A DNA stretch of 64,000 bases from Serratia nematodiphila DZ0503SBS1 (GTDB taxonomy: Bacteria; Pseudomonadota; Gammaproteobacteria; Enterobacterales; Enterobacteriaceae): the NCBI RefSeq assembly GCF_000738675.1, contig NZ_JPUX01000001.1, positions 3,286,001 through 3,350,000 on the forward strand, in the 5' to 3' direction. Of the stretch, positions 19,490 to 28,972 are shown piece after piece (position 1 is the first letter of the stretch; each line of letters opens with the position of its first letter). The translations under genes were made by a program, and so were the position numbers. Under the pieces are notes generated by a model, which was not told the DNA's origin, made no database searches, and saw only the letters and a list, made by a program, of their open reading frames with translations.

Positions 19490-20143
19490 ATGACGGAACT
19501 GGTAAGGGAAAAACTCGATTTGCCGGCGGGCAAAAACAAACTGCTGCTGCATTCGTGCTGCGCGCCCTGTTCCGGCGAGGTGATGGAAGCGATTCAGGCC
19601 TCCGGGATCGAGTATGCCATTTTCTTCTATAACCCCAACATTCACCCGCAAAAAGAGTATCTGCTGCGTAAAGAAGAGAACATTCGTTTCGCTGAGCAGC
19701 ACGGGGTGCCGATTATCGATGCCGATTACGACACCGACAACTGGTTCGCCCGCGCCAAGGGGATGGAGAATGAGCCGGAGCGCGGCATTCGTTGCACCAT
19801 GTGTTTTGATATGCGTTTCGAGCGCACGGCGCTGTATGCGCATGAGCATGGTTACGACACTATCTCCAGCTCGCTGGGCATCTCGCGCTGGAAGAACATG
19901 CAGCAGATCACCGACTGCGGCATCCGCGCGGCGGAAAAGTATCCCGATCTGGTCTACTGGGATTACAACTGGCGCAAGAAGGGCGGTTCGTCGCGCATGA
20001 TAGAGATCAGCAAGCGCGAACGCTTCTATCAGCAGGAATACTGCGGCTGCGTCTATTCGCTGCGCGACACCAACCTGCACCGTAAGGCGCAAGGGCGGCC
20101 GCTGATCAAGCTGGGCGTGCTTTACTATGGCGATGAAGAATAA
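19490..20143 (+). CDS. queH: QueH, epoxyqueuosine reductase (non-orthologous to QueG)
   Basis: The 217-residue enzyme performs the last step of tRNA queuosine synthesis, reducing epoxyqueuosine to queuosine. The family cysteines are visible: HSCCAPCS (C23, C24, C27), RCTMC (C102, C105) and YCGC (C185, C187), which bind an iron-sulfur cluster plus extra metal or form the redox centre. E. coli uses the unrelated QueG, so presence here means either replacement or redundancy. A terminator follows directly. The ATG follows GAGG with 5-6 nt spacing. Confidence 0.9.
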   Translation: MTELVREKLDLPAGKNKLLLHSCCAPCSGEVMEAIQASGIEYAIFFYNPNIHPQKEYLLRKEENIRFAEQHGVPIIDADYDTDNWFARAKGMENEPERGIRCTMCFDMRFERTALYAHEHGYDTISSSLGISRWKNMQQITDCGIRAAEKYPDLVYWDYNWRKKGGSSRMIEISKRERFYQQEYCGCVYSLRDTNLHRKAQGRPLIKLGVLYYGDEE

Positions 20144-20160
20144 CGCTGACTCACCGAAAT

Positions 20161-20187
20161 TAACCCGCTCCGGCGGGTTTTTTACTT
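20161..20187 (+). terminator. Rho-independent terminator after queH
   Basis: AACCCGC-TCC-GGCGGGTT is followed by a T tract, about 18 nt after the queH stop. Confidence 0.88.
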
Positions 20188-20324
20188 TTTGACGCCTGGC
20201 CAAACGTTAATGAAGCGTGTCCCCCCGGCGGTAAAAAAGCAACGGCCAGGTTAATATCCTTATGAGTTTGCTGGTTTTCGCCGCGCATACTGACGATTAA
20301 AGCGATAGTTTGCCTTTCGTTATT

Positions 20325-20343
20325 GAATATGATTGCTATTTGC
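20325..20343. promoter_or_regulatory. Possible Fur box upstream of tonB
   Basis: GAATATGATTGCTATTTGC, read on the minus strand, matches the 19-bp Fur consensus GATAATGATAATCATTATC at 12 of 19 positions by hand count. It lies 37 bp upstream of the tonB start. tonB is iron-regulated through Fur in enterobacteria, which supports the call. Confidence 0.45.
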
Positions 20344-20349
20344 ATTTAA

Positions 20350-21123
<774 letters not shown>

Positions 21124-21136
21124 GTTTGGTCATACC

Positions 21137-21168
21137 AAAAAGAAAGGGTCGCCTCGGCGACCCTTTTT
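21137..21168. terminator. Bidirectional terminator between tonB and yciA
   Basis: AAAGGGTCGCC-TC-GGCGACCCTTT has an A run on the left and T run on the right, so it can stop transcription of both convergent genes. Confidence 0.9.
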
Positions 21169-21190
21169 GCATTTGCAGTGTAGCGTCAGT

Positions 21191-21619
21191 TTATTCTTCG
21201 AAGCCGACGCGGAAATTCATTTTGCCCTCAGGCAGCGCGCGCGAGTTGCCTTCCGCATCGACCGCCACATAGGTGAACACCGCTTCGGTCGCCCGGTAGC
21301 GCTGGCCGATCGGGGCGGAAGAGACTTTTTTGACCCACACTTCGATATTGATGGTGATCGAGCTGCGTCCGGTGCGGATGCAGTGCGCATAGCAGCAAAC
21401 CACGTCGCCTACCGCCACCGGTTTCAGGAAGGTCATGCCGTCTACGCGTACCGTCACTACGCGCCCTTCGGCGATCTCTTTTGCCTGGATGGCGCCGCCG
21501 ATGTCCATTTGCGACATCAGCCAGCCGCCGAAGATATCACCGTTGGCATTGGTATCGGCCGGCATCGCCAGCGTGCGCAGCACCAGCTCGCCGCTGGGTA
21601 AAGGTCGTTGTTGTGTCAT
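21191..21619 (-). CDS. yciA: YciA acyl-CoA thioesterase
   Basis: The 142-residue hot-dog-fold thioesterase hydrolyses a range of acyl-CoAs and may help control CoA-ester pools and membrane lipid supply. The family segment NANGDIFGGWLMSQMDIGGAI near residues 20-40 holds the active-site helix with its catalytic Asp. It lies downstream of yciB on the same strand with a 76-bp gap, the conserved order in enterobacteria. Confidence 0.95.
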   Translation of the reverse strand: MTQQRPLPSGELVLRTLAMPADTNANGDIFGGWLMSQMDIGGAIQAKEIAEGRVVTVRVDGMTFLKPVAVGDVVCCYAHCIRTGRSSITINIEVWVKKVSSAPIGQRYRATEAVFTYVAVDAEGNSRALPEGKMNFRVGFEE

Positions 21620-21695
21620 AGCAGTCTGCTTTTAAAAGGAGGGAATAACATCATACTGCCCGCGGCAAGCGCCGCAGGCATTAACAATTTTGTAA

Positions 21696-22235
21696 CTATT
21701 TTTTCTGTTCTTCCGGCATGTGCCGGTAAATATAGATACCGCTGAGGAGGGTGAAGACCAATGTCAGCACCGTCAGGCCAAAGACTTTGAAATTGACCCA
21801 GACGCTTTGCGGCAGCCAGAAGGCGACATAGATATTCGCCAGGCCGCAGGCCAGGAAGAACACCGCCCAGGCCAGGTTGAGGTTGCTCCACACTTTGTCC
21901 GGCAGCGTCAGCTCTTTACCCAGCATGCGCTGAACCAGCGGTTTTTTGAGCACCCATTGGCTGATCAGCAGCGCCAGCGCGAACAGCGCGTAAATCACCG
22001 TGACCTTCCATTTGATGAACAAATCGTTGTGGAACACCAGCGTCAGGGTGCCGAACACCAGCACCATCAGGAAGGTGATCAGCGTCATCTTCTCGACCTT
22101 GCGGTATTTCACCCAGGTGAACACCAGCGCCAGCGCGGTGGCGACAATCAACGCGCCGGAAGCGACGTAAATGTCGTACAGCTTGTAAAAAGCGAAAAAG
22201 ACAATTAGCGGGAGGAAATCAAGAAACTGCTTCAT
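21696..22235 (-). CDS. yciB: YciB inner-membrane protein (septation protein A family)
   Basis: The 179-residue protein has five predicted helices, beginning [26 protein letters not shown] as in the IspZ/YciB family. E. coli YciB is implicated in cell-envelope synthesis and interacts with cell-elongation and division proteins. Length matches the family. It heads the yciB-yciA pair, and a SulP transporter diverges from it where E. coli has yciC directly upstream. Confidence 0.95.
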   Translation of the reverse strand: MKQFLDFLPLIVFFAFYKLYDIYVASGALIVATALALVFTWVKYRKVEKMTLITFLMVLVFGTLTLVFHNDLFIKWKVTVIYALFALALLISQWVLKKPLVQRMLGKELTLPDKVWSNLNLAWAVFFLACGLANIYVAFWLPQSVWVNFKVFGLTVLTLVFTLLSGIYIYRHMPEEQKK

Positions 22236-22456
22236 AAATCAATCCATCATCTGTTCATCGGCCGACTATACCGGATTCGGCGAGCTCTGTGTACCGCCGG
22301 GCGTTGCCGATTATCGGCGTTTGGCCGGCGGATTTCTGCCGCGAAAGCAGGAATTTGCATAAACTTACGCAAGAAAGCGCGGGTGCATTGCCAGCGCGGG
22401 CCGCAGGCCGCATAGTAAGCGTCATAATAACCAGATAATTTACCGCGGAAAACAGC

Positions 22457-24160
22457 ATGCAGTGGAAACCTCTCCAGGCCCTGACGCCTGGTTTGACGCA
22501 TTTATTGGGCTATCAACGCAGCTGGCTCAAGCCGGATATTCGCGCCGGTCTTTCCGTCGCCGCCGTGGCCTTGCCGGTGGCTATCGCCTACGCAGAGTTG
22601 GCCGGGGTCAGCCCGGTGGTGGGGCTCTATTCCTGCGTCTTGCCGATGGTGGCCTATGCGCTGTTCGGCTCGTCACGCCAGCTGATCGTCGGGCCCGATG
22701 CCGCCACCTGTGCGGTGATCGCCGCGGTGGTGACGCCGCTGGCGGCGGGCAATATGGAACGCCATTGGCAATTGACCATTATGATGACCGCCATGATGGG
22801 CGGTTGGTGCCTGCTGGCCAGCCGGTTCAAGCTGGGGGCGCTGGCGGATCTGCTGTCGCGGCCGATCCTCAGCGGGCTGCTGAACGGGGTGGCGATCACC
22901 ATTATCGTCGATCAGATCGGCAAGGTGTTGGGGTTTACGATGCGCCCGGCACAGTTGATCGAGCGCATCTACGCGCTGCCCGGTAACCTGCTGCACAGCG
23001 ACTGGCTGACGATGGCGGTGTCGTCGCTGACGCTGGTGACGCTGCTTGGATTTAAAAAATGGCGGCCTAATTGGCCGGCGCCGCTGTTCGCTATCGTGCT
23101 GGCGGCGTTCGTGACCTGGGCGGGCGGCCTGCAGCAGCATGGCGTGGTGACGGTGGGCGGTTTCAGCGGCGTGCTGCCGATCGTCCAGTGGCCGGACTTC
23201 CAGCCCGGTTTGCTGCGCGATATGGTGATCCCGGCGCTTAACCTGGCGGTCGTGAGTTTTGTCAGCATGATGCTCACCGCCCGCAGCTTCGCCGCCAAAA
23301 ACGGTTATGAGGTGAACGCCGATGCTGAGTTTCGCGCGCTGGGACTGGTGAATATCGTCTCTGCGCTGTCGCAAGGTTTCGCCATCAGCGGCGCAGATTC
23401 TCGCACCGCGGTGAATGACGCCAACGGCGGCAAGAGCCAGTTGGTGTCGATCATCGCCGCCGCTGTCATCGCCTTTGTCTTGCTGTTCCTGATGGCGCCG
23501 TTGCAGTTTATTCCTGTGGCGGGATTGGGTGTGGTGCTGATGTATGCGGCCTGGTCGCTGCTGGACATCCGCGGCATCTGGATCTTGCGCCGTCGCAACG
23601 CGCAGGCGTTCCGCCTGGCGCTGTTTACCTTCCTCAGCGTGCTGTTGGTGGGCGTGATCAGCGGCATCGGGCTGGCGGTGTTGCTGGGGCTGATGCAGTT
23701 TCTGCGCACCGTCTTCCGGCCGACGGAACAACTGCTGGGCGTCAATGATGAAGGTATGATCCATTCCATGGGCAATAACAATGGGGTGAAGGCGGTACCT
23801 GGCGTCATGATGTATCGCTTCAATTCGCCGCTGACCTATTTCAACGTGGCGTATTTCAAACGCCGTATCCTCAATTTGGTCGACGGCACGCCGTTCCAGC
23901 CGCGTTGGGTGGTGGTGGATGCGGTGGCCAGTTTTACCCATGCCGATATCAGCGTGCTGGCGGCTATCGATGAACTGAAACGCGATCTGTTACAGCGTAA
24001 CGTAAGGCTGGTGCTGGCGGGGCGTCGCACCGAACTGACGCGTTGGTTCCGCATCAACCGCTTAGGACGCGATAAAGAGTTGATTCTGGTGCCGGATCTG
24101 TACCTGGCGCTGAAGCTGATTCAGAGTAAGGAGCAGGCGGAAGCCGCCGTGGTGGGGTAA
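22457..24160 (+). CDS. SulP/SLC26-family anion transporter with STAS domain
   Basis: The 567-residue protein has the SulP signature near the N-terminus (PDIRAGLSVAAVALPVAIAYAELAGVSPVVGLYS) with about 12-14 helices up to residue 415. A cytoplasmic STAS domain follows at about 440-555 (VVVDAVASFTHADISVLAAIDEL). Family members carry sulfate, bicarbonate or dicarboxylates; DauA of E. coli, of similar size, takes C4-dicarboxylates. The substrate here is not visible. The gene lies between yciB and yciC, which are neighbours in E. coli, so it is an insertion relative to that order. Confidence 0.9.
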   Translation: MQWKPLQALTPGLTHLLGYQRSWLKPDIRAGLSVAAVALPVAIAYAELAGVSPVVGLYSCVLPMVAYALFGSSRQLIVGPDAATCAVIAAVVTPLAAGNMERHWQLTIMMTAMMGGWCLLASRFKLGALADLLSRPILSGLLNGVAITIIVDQIGKVLGFTMRPAQLIERIYALPGNLLHSDWLTMAVSSLTLVTLLGFKKWRPNWPAPLFAIVLAAFVTWAGGLQQHGVVTVGGFSGVLPIVQWPDFQPGLLRDMVIPALNLAVVSFVSMMLTARSFAAKNGYEVNADAEFRALGLVNIVSALSQGFAISGADSRTAVNDANGGKSQLVSIIAAAVIAFVLLFLMAPLQFIPVAGLGVVLMYAAWSLLDIRGIWILRRRNAQAFRLALFTFLSVLLVGVISGIGLAVLLGLMQFLRTVFRPTEQLLGVNDEGMIHSMGNNNGVKAVPGVMMYRFNSPLTYFNVAYFKRRILNLVDGTPFQPRWVVVDAVASFTHADISVLAAIDELKRDLLQRNVRLVLAGRRTELTRWFRINRLGRDKELILVPDLYLALKLIQSKEQAEAAVVG

Positions 24161-24162
24161 AC

Positions 24163-24200
24163 AAAAAAGGGGCGCGCCGAAGCGTGCCCCTTGGTTTTTG
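24163..24200. terminator. Bidirectional terminator between sulP gene and yciC
   Basis: An A run, then GGGGCGCG-CCGAAG-CGTGCCCC (with a G-T pair) and a T-rich tract, placed between convergent genes. Confidence 0.82.
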
Positions 24201-24212
24201 CTTACGCCGGCG

Positions 24213-24965
24213 TTAGCCGCGCAGCAGCATATACAGCCGGAACAGGTAGATCAACAGCAGGGCGGAGACCAGATTGCTCAACGCGGTCAGCACCACGCTG
24301 GCGACGTTCGGCGTCAGCACCGACAGATGGCTCACCAGGAACAGCACCAGCAGCTTGGCCGCCAGCCACAGCATCATCGCCGGCACAATCACGCGCGCAT
24401 TGGCGAAAGCCAATTTGCTGCTCAGCTTGAGCGAAGCGAACACGCCTTTTTTATCGACGGAGGCGATCACCGGCGCCAGCGCGAAGGCGATAGCCATCAG
24501 CACGCCCGGCACCACAAACAGCGTCAGGCCGAGCTGGATCAGCAGGGTGCAGATAAACAGCAGCAGCAGCAGGCGCGGCAAGTCGGGCGCCGAGGCACCG
24601 AGCGCGCGCAGGGCGCTGGTGCGTTGCCCTTGCGACACCAGACGGATCAGCGTCAGCATCCCGCCGACCAGCAGCACGTTGCCGACCAGCGCAGAGAAGG
24701 TGGCGGCCGCCGACACTTTCAGCAACACCATCTGCTGTTCCGGCGTCATCTGCTGGATCACTTCCTGAATGCCCATGCCGGTAGACGAGGCGAAATCGCT
24801 GGTGGTGGCAGCGAGCGTCGCCAACTGTTCGGCATCAGGGCTGAAGGCCTGATTCAGCAGCACGGAGATAAACGCCGTCAACAGCGCCAGCATCAGGATG
24901 CTGGCCAGTTGGTTGCGTAAAAAGTTAAAACTGTCACGGTACAAAGCGTTGGCCGTGATAGGCAT
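24213..24965 (-). CDS. yciC: YciC, UPF0259 inner-membrane protein
   Basis: The 250-residue membrane protein has six predicted helices (for example [19 protein letters not shown] near residue 20 and [20 protein letters not shown] near 132). It matches enterobacterial YciC in length and in the start [20 protein letters not shown]. Function is unknown. In E. coli it adjoins yciB and yciA; here the sulP gene lies between. Confidence 0.93.
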   Translation of the reverse strand: MPITANALYRDSFNFLRNQLASILMLALLTAFISVLLNQAFSPDAEQLATLAATTSDFASSTGMGIQEVIQQMTPEQQMVLLKVSAAATFSALVGNVLLVGGMLTLIRLVSQGQRTSALRALGASAPDLPRLLLLLFICTLLIQLGLTLFVVPGVLMAIAFALAPVIASVDKKGVFASLKLSSKLAFANARVIVPAMMLWLAAKLLVLFLVSHLSVLTPNVASVVLTALSNLVSALLLIYLFRLYMLLRG

Positions 24966-24999
24966 GCAGACTCCTTGGCGTCGGGAAAACAGAGATAAA

Positions 25000-25440
25000 T
25001 CAGTGGGTGATTGTACCCTGTTCCACGCCGCTGTGGCACCCCGCGAATTGCACTACGCCTATTTCTTCAGCGATCGTCGTCTCAGGCAGCGAAAGCGGCA
25101 AGGGCACCGGCAACGGCGGCAGGCCGTAGCGTTCCCGGGCGCGATCGCAGGCTTCGTTGCGCAGGCCGTTTTCACCGGACTGATCGAACTCCCTGCACGG
25201 GCTGGGCCGATTAAGGTAGATCGAGCAGGAAACGGCTTTACCTATTTCACCGTCCAGCGCGCTGCAGCGGGGGGACTTGCTGTTGGTCCCCTGCATGCAG
25301 CGCAGGAACGGGGTCAAAGGCTCTGTTAAGGAAAGGGGAACGGTGCCGCCGCCGTCTTCGGCTTCGGCCCAATAGAATGACACTCGAAAATAACCGCAGC
25401 ATGCGCCGCAGCTGACACAGGGATTAAGGATTTCGCTCAT
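25000..25440 (-). CDS. YkgJ-type cysteine-cluster protein
   Basis: The 146-residue protein starts with the cluster [16 protein letters not shown] and carries further cysteines at [26 protein letters not shown] and ACDRAR, the pattern of the YkgJ/UPF0153 zinc- or iron-chelating family. Biochemical function is unknown. The ATG at 25440 (MSEILNP) is preferred to one 15 codons upstream because the family begins shortly before the first Cys cluster. It lies 34 bp downstream of the yciC start region on the opposite side of ompW, with which it diverges. Confidence 0.8.
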   Translation of the reverse strand: MSEILNPCVSCGACCGYFRVSFYWAEAEDGGGTVPLSLTEPLTPFLRCMQGTNSKSPRCSALDGEIGKAVSCSIYLNRPSPCREFDQSGENGLRNEACDRARERYGLPPLPVPLPLSLPETTIAEEIGVVQFAGCHSGVEQGTITH

Positions 25441-25566
25441 CTTGATTGCCCACCGACTCCTCACGGCACCAACCAAAACCAACACGGAAAATGAAATTAC
25501 CTCAGCCGCATTTTTCTCCGCAACAGAAATTTGAACATGTAGATAATTTGCAACAAAATCGATTTT

Positions 25567-25580
25567 TTGATGCAGATCAA
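25567..25580. promoter_or_regulatory. Perfect FNR box upstream of ompW
   Basis: TTGATGCAGATCAA equals the FNR consensus TTGAT-N4-ATCAA at all ten positions. It lies about 147 bp before the ompW ATG and could act on ompW or on the divergent cysteine-cluster gene. E. coli ompW is known to respond to oxygen through FNR. Confidence 0.65.
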
Positions 25581-25646
25581 TCCTTGATTTATTAGACGGT
25601 TAGGTAACCTTGTTTTTAGTAGGATTTTAAATTTTTACACATAAGA

Positions 25647-25667
25647 TGTGATCTCGATGGGATCACA
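25647..25667. promoter_or_regulatory. Inverted repeat TGTGATC-N7-GATCACA before ompW
   Basis: A perfect 7-bp inverted repeat around a 7-nt spacer, 59 bp before the ompW ATG. The arms hold CRP-like TGTGA/TCACA halves, but the spacing between them is 11 nt and not 6, so it is not a standard CRP site. The binding protein is unknown. Confidence 0.4.
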
Positions 25668-25726
25668 AATACCCGAAAGTAGGTATATTCCCCCTCGAGC
25701 GATTAACCACACAAATGGAATGGATA

Positions 25727-26359
25727 ATGAAAAAGACAACTCTGATGGTATTGGCGACGATGATGGCGCCTATGTTGGCAAGTGCGCATCAGGCCGGTGA
25801 TTTCCTGTTCCGCGCGGGCACCGCGACGGTGCGTCCAAATGCAGGTTCGGACAACGTGCTGGGGTTGGGTTCGCTGGATGCGAAAAACAACACCCAGCTC
25901 GGTCTGACCTTCGGTTACATGGTGACGGACAACATCGGCGTTGAGTTGTTGGCCGCAACGCCATTCCGCCACAAGGTTACGCTGGGCGGCACTGATTTGG
26001 CGACCGTTCATCAACTGCCGCCTACGCTGATGGCGCAATACTATTTCGGCGACAAGCAGGATAAGCTGCGTCCTTACCTGGGCGTCGGCGTTAACTACAC
26101 CACTTTCTTTGACGAGAAGTTCAACGACTACGGCAAAAGCGCCGGGTTGAGCGACCTCGATCTGAAAGATTCCTGGGGCGTGGCGGCGCAGGCCGGCCTG
26201 GATTACAACCTGGATGAGCACTGGATGCTGAACATGTCGGTGTGGTGGATGAACATCGAAACCAAAACTCGCTTCAACGATGCGAACGGTGGGCACCACA
26301 GCTTCGATACGCGTCTGGATCCGTGGGTGTTCATGTTCGGGGCGGGTTACCGCTTCTGA
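25727..26359 (+). CDS. ompW: OmpW outer-membrane protein
   Basis: The 210-residue 8-stranded beta-barrel has a narrow hydrophobic channel. A Sec signal peptide ends at LASA-HQAGDF (about residue 20). Family segments include VRPNAGSDNVL, GLTFGYMVTDNIGVELLAATPF and a C-terminal FMFGAGYRF with terminal Phe, needed for barrel assembly. The ATG at 25727 (MKKTTL) is chosen; an ATG 4 codons earlier would spoil the signal peptide. Relatives in other enterobacteria are tied to stress and oxygen response. Confidence 0.95.
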   Translation: MKKTTLMVLATMMAPMLASAHQAGDFLFRAGTATVRPNAGSDNVLGLGSLDAKNNTQLGLTFGYMVTDNIGVELLAATPFRHKVTLGGTDLATVHQLPPTLMAQYYFGDKQDKLRPYLGVGVNYTTFFDEKFNDYGKSAGLSDLDLKDSWGVAAQAGLDYNLDEHWMLNMSVWWMNIETKTRFNDANGGHHSFDTRLDPWVFMFGAGYRF

Positions 26360-26369
26360 TGAAGGCCAC

Positions 26370-26398
26370 AAACAGGGAGGCGTTGCGCCTCCCTGTGT
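26370..26398. terminator. Terminator hairpin between ompW and the BON lipoprotein gene
   Basis: ACAGGGAGGCG and CGCCTCCCTGT pair around a TTG loop. Only a weak T tract follows, so it is likely but not a textbook terminator. Confidence 0.65.
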
Positions 26399-26403
26399 CG
26401 GTA

Positions 26404-26718
26404 TTATTTAAGTTGCATCACGTTTTCAACGGATTTCACGCCGGCAACGCCGCGAGTGACCTGCACCGCACGATTGGCGTCATCGCTGGACGTCACGAAA
26501 CCGCTCAGCTGAACGCGCCCTTTAAAGGTTTCCACGCTGATCTCACGTGACTTGATGTTTTTATCCGCCAGCAGTGCCGATTTCACTTTGGTGGTGATCA
26601 CCGTGTCATCGATATAACCGCCCGTTCCCTCAGATTTCGCCGTCGGCGCGCAAGCGCTCACCGCGACCGCCACAACGGCTGCCATGCACAAGGCCGAAAG
26701 GGTTTTAAAAAGCTTCAT
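26404..26718 (-). CDS. Small BON-domain lipoprotein
   Basis: The 104-residue lipoprotein has a signal peptide ending in the lipobox VSAC (Cys23), followed by one BON domain (about 37-104: DTVITTKVKSALLADKNIKSREISVETFKGRVQLSGFV). BON domains occur in envelope proteins such as OsmY and DolP and are thought to bind phospholipid. No specific function is known for this one. The residue after Cys is Ala, so sorting to the outer membrane is expected. It converges with ompW and lies in the slot that E. coli fills with the yciEFG genes. Confidence 0.87.
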   Translation of the reverse strand: MKLFKTLSALCMAAVVAVAVSACAPTAKSEGTGGYIDDTVITTKVKSALLADKNIKSREISVETFKGRVQLSGFVTSSDDANRAVQVTRGVAGVKSVENVMQLK

Positions 26719-26900
26719 AAATTACTCTCCATGCAATGTTATGGTTGAAACTCGTACGGTTTTTCGCCGCAGCGAGCGCATTCCCCAAATCAAACGAAGA
26801 AATGCATAGCGAACAAAGTTCATTGTGAGACAAGACCTGCGTTTGTTCAAATTTTTGCTGTAAATAAATGGAACAAACTTTGAGGGGAAACAAGCTGTTA

Positions 26901-26927
26901 AAGCGAGCGCCGGCGGGGCGCTCGCTG
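26901..26927 (-). terminator. Terminator at the end of the trp operon
   Basis: On the minus strand AGCGAGCGCC pairs with GGCGCTCGCT just after the trpA stop, followed by a short TTTAA tract. Position and shape match the trp t terminator of E. coli. Confidence 0.7.
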
Positions 26928-26934
26928 GAGAGGA

Positions 26935-27741
26935 TCACGCCCGGGTGGCGCGCTTCATATTGCTGACGAAGGCCGCCAGCTTGGTCAGCATCTCCGCCGG
27001 GTTGGCATGGTGCTGTTCGATGATTTTGACGATGGCCGAGCCGGAGATCGCGCCGGCGGCCCCGGCCTGCAGCGCGGCCTTCACCTGCTCGGGCTCGGAG
27101 ATGCCGAAGCCCTGCAGCGGCGGCGCGGCGTGATACTCGCGCAGCTTGTTCACCAGGTGATGCAGCGGCAGCTGCGCCCGGCTTTCGGTGCCGGTGACGC
27201 CGGCGCGCGACAGCAGGTAGGTATAGCCGCGGCCGTGCGAAGCGATTTCGCGCAGCAGATCGTCATCGGCGTTCGGCGGGCAGATGAAGATTGGTGCGAT
27301 ACCGTGACGAGCGGCGGCGGCGCGGAACGGCGCAGACTCTTCAAACGGCACGTCGGCGACCAGCACCGAATCCACGCCCACTTCGGCGCAGCGTTGGTAA
27401 AACCCATCGATGCCTTTATGGAACACCAGATTAGCGTACATCAGCAGGCCGATGGGAATGGTCGGGTGCTTCTGGCGGATGACCGCCAGCATCTCGAAGC
27501 ACTGGGTCGGCGTGACGCCGGCGGCGAAAGCGCGCAGCGTCGCGCTCTGGATGGTTGGGCCATCCGCCAGCGGATCGGAGAAGGGGATGCCCAGCTCCAG
27601 CGCGTCCGCGCCGGCTTCGATCAGGGTGTCGATAATCTGCAGCGACAGCGTCGGATTAGGATCGCCCAGCGTCACGAACGGGACGAAGGCGCCTTCCTTG
27701 TTGCTTTCCAGGCGTTTGAACAGTTGCTGATAACGTTCCAT
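26935..27741 (-). CDS. trpA: Tryptophan synthase alpha subunit
   Basis: The 268-residue TIM-barrel subunit cleaves indole-3-glycerol phosphate to indole and glyceraldehyde 3-phosphate. Catalytic Glu is in [16 protein letters not shown] together with the catalytic Asp. The glycine-rich phosphate site is [12 protein letters not shown] near the C-terminus. It is the last gene of the trp operon. Start and the trpB stop overlap by one base (TGATG), for coupled translation of the alpha2-beta2 enzyme. Confidence 0.98.
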   Translation of the reverse strand: MERYQQLFKRLESNKEGAFVPFVTLGDPNPTLSLQIIDTLIEAGADALELGIPFSDPLADGPTIQSATLRAFAAGVTPTQCFEMLAVIRQKHPTIPIGLLMYANLVFHKGIDGFYQRCAEVGVDSVLVADVPFEESAPFRAAAARHGIAPIFICPPNADDDLLREIASHGRGYTYLLSRAGVTGTESRAQLPLHHLVNKLREYHAAPPLQGFGISEPEQVKAALQAGAAGAISGSAIVKIIEQHHANPAEMLTKLAAFVSNMKRATRA

Positions 27742-28931
27742 CAGATTTCTCCCCGTGCTTTCAAAATGTCGTGAACGGTAAATATGTCTTTGTCGCCGCG
27801 GCCGGACAGGTTGACCACCAGGATCTGTTCTTTCTGCGGCGTTTCACGGATCATTTTCAGCGCGTGCGCCAGGGCGTGCGAGGATTCCAGCGCCGGGATG
27901 ATGCCTTCATGGCGCGACAGCGCCTTGAATGCTTCCAGCGCTTCGTCGTCGGTGATCGACACGTATTCGGCTCGGCCGATGCTGTTCAGGAAGGCGTGCT
28001 GCGGCCCGACGGACGGGAAGTCCAACCCGGCGGAGATTGAATAGGATTCTTCAATCTGGCCTTCGGCGGTCTGCATCATCGGCGCTTTCATACCGAAGTA
28101 GATGCCGACGTGGCCATGCTTGAGCGGCGCACCGTGCTGGCCGGTCTCGATGCCCAGGCCGGCAGGTTCCACGCCTATAAGCCCAACGTCGGCATCATCG
28201 ATAAAGTCGGCGAACATGCCGATGGCGTTGGAGCCGCCGCCGACGCAGGCGATGACGGCATCCGGCAGGCGGCCTTCGCGCTCCAGCACCTGCGCTTTGG
28301 TTTCTTCGCCGATCATGCGCTGGAATTCACGCACGATGGTGGGGTACGGGTGCGGGCCGGCGGCGGTGCCGAGCATATAGTGGGCGGTTTCATAGCTGCC
28401 GGACCAGTCGCGCAGCGCTTCGTTGCAGGCGTCTTTCAGCGTAGCGGAGCCGCTGTGCACCGGGATCACTTCCGCGCCCATCAGCCGCATGCGGAAGACG
28501 TTCGGCGACTGGCGCTCAACGTCTTTGGCGCCCATATAGATGCGGCATTTCAGGCCGAGCAGCGCGCAGGCCAGCGCCGACGCGACGCCGTGCTGGCCGG
28601 CGCCGGTTTCCGCGATGATCTCGGTTTTGCCCATGCGCTTGGCCAGCAAGGCCTGACCCAGCACCTGGTTGGTCTTGTGTGCGCCGCCGTGCAGCAGGTC
28701 TTCACGCTTCAGATAAAGCTTGGTGTTGCTGCCGGCGGTGAGGTTTTTGCACAGCGTCAGCGCCGTCGGGCGGCCCGCGTAGTTCTTCAACAGATCGATA
28801 AATTCCGCCTGAAACGCCGGATCGCGCTGGGCGCTGACAAAGGCTTCTTCCAGTTGTTTCAGGGCCGGCATCAGAATTTGCGGCACGTATTGGCCACCAA
28901 ATTCGCCGAAGTAGGGGTTAAGCAGCGTCAT
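27741..28931 (-). CDS. trpB: Tryptophan synthase beta subunit
   Basis: The 396-residue PLP enzyme joins indole, channelled from TrpA, with serine. The PLP lysine is in [16 protein letters not shown], the phosphate-binding GGGSNAIG is near residue 232 and the allosteric [15 protein letters not shown] segment precedes it. Length and ends match enterobacterial TrpB. It lies 41 nt after trpC, a larger gap than the tight joints elsewhere in the operon. Confidence 0.98.
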   Translation of the reverse strand: MTLLNPYFGEFGGQYVPQILMPALKQLEEAFVSAQRDPAFQAEFIDLLKNYAGRPTALTLCKNLTAGSNTKLYLKREDLLHGGAHKTNQVLGQALLAKRMGKTEIIAETGAGQHGVASALACALLGLKCRIYMGAKDVERQSPNVFRMRLMGAEVIPVHSGSATLKDACNEALRDWSGSYETAHYMLGTAAGPHPYPTIVREFQRMIGEETKAQVLEREGRLPDAVIACVGGGSNAIGMFADFIDDADVGLIGVEPAGLGIETGQHGAPLKHGHVGIYFGMKAPMMQTAEGQIEESYSISAGLDFPSVGPQHAFLNSIGRAEYVSITDDEALEAFKALSRHEGIIPALESSHALAHALKMIRETPQKEQILVVNLSGRGDKDIFTVHDILKARGEI

Positions 28932-28972
28932 GAGAGTTCCCGTTATTATCCGTTATTAATATAGAGCCGTAT

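Noticed and set aside
22462..22986. Long overlapping frames inside the SulP gene and other large genes on both strands
   Set aside because: They are alternative-frame reading of GC-rich codons; the real gene in each case has clear domains and motifs.
26705..26938. Open frame of 77 codons between trpA and the BON lipoprotein gene, minus strand
   Set aside because: No family resemblance, it runs through the trp terminator hairpin and overlaps the next gene's start; it is chance coding.
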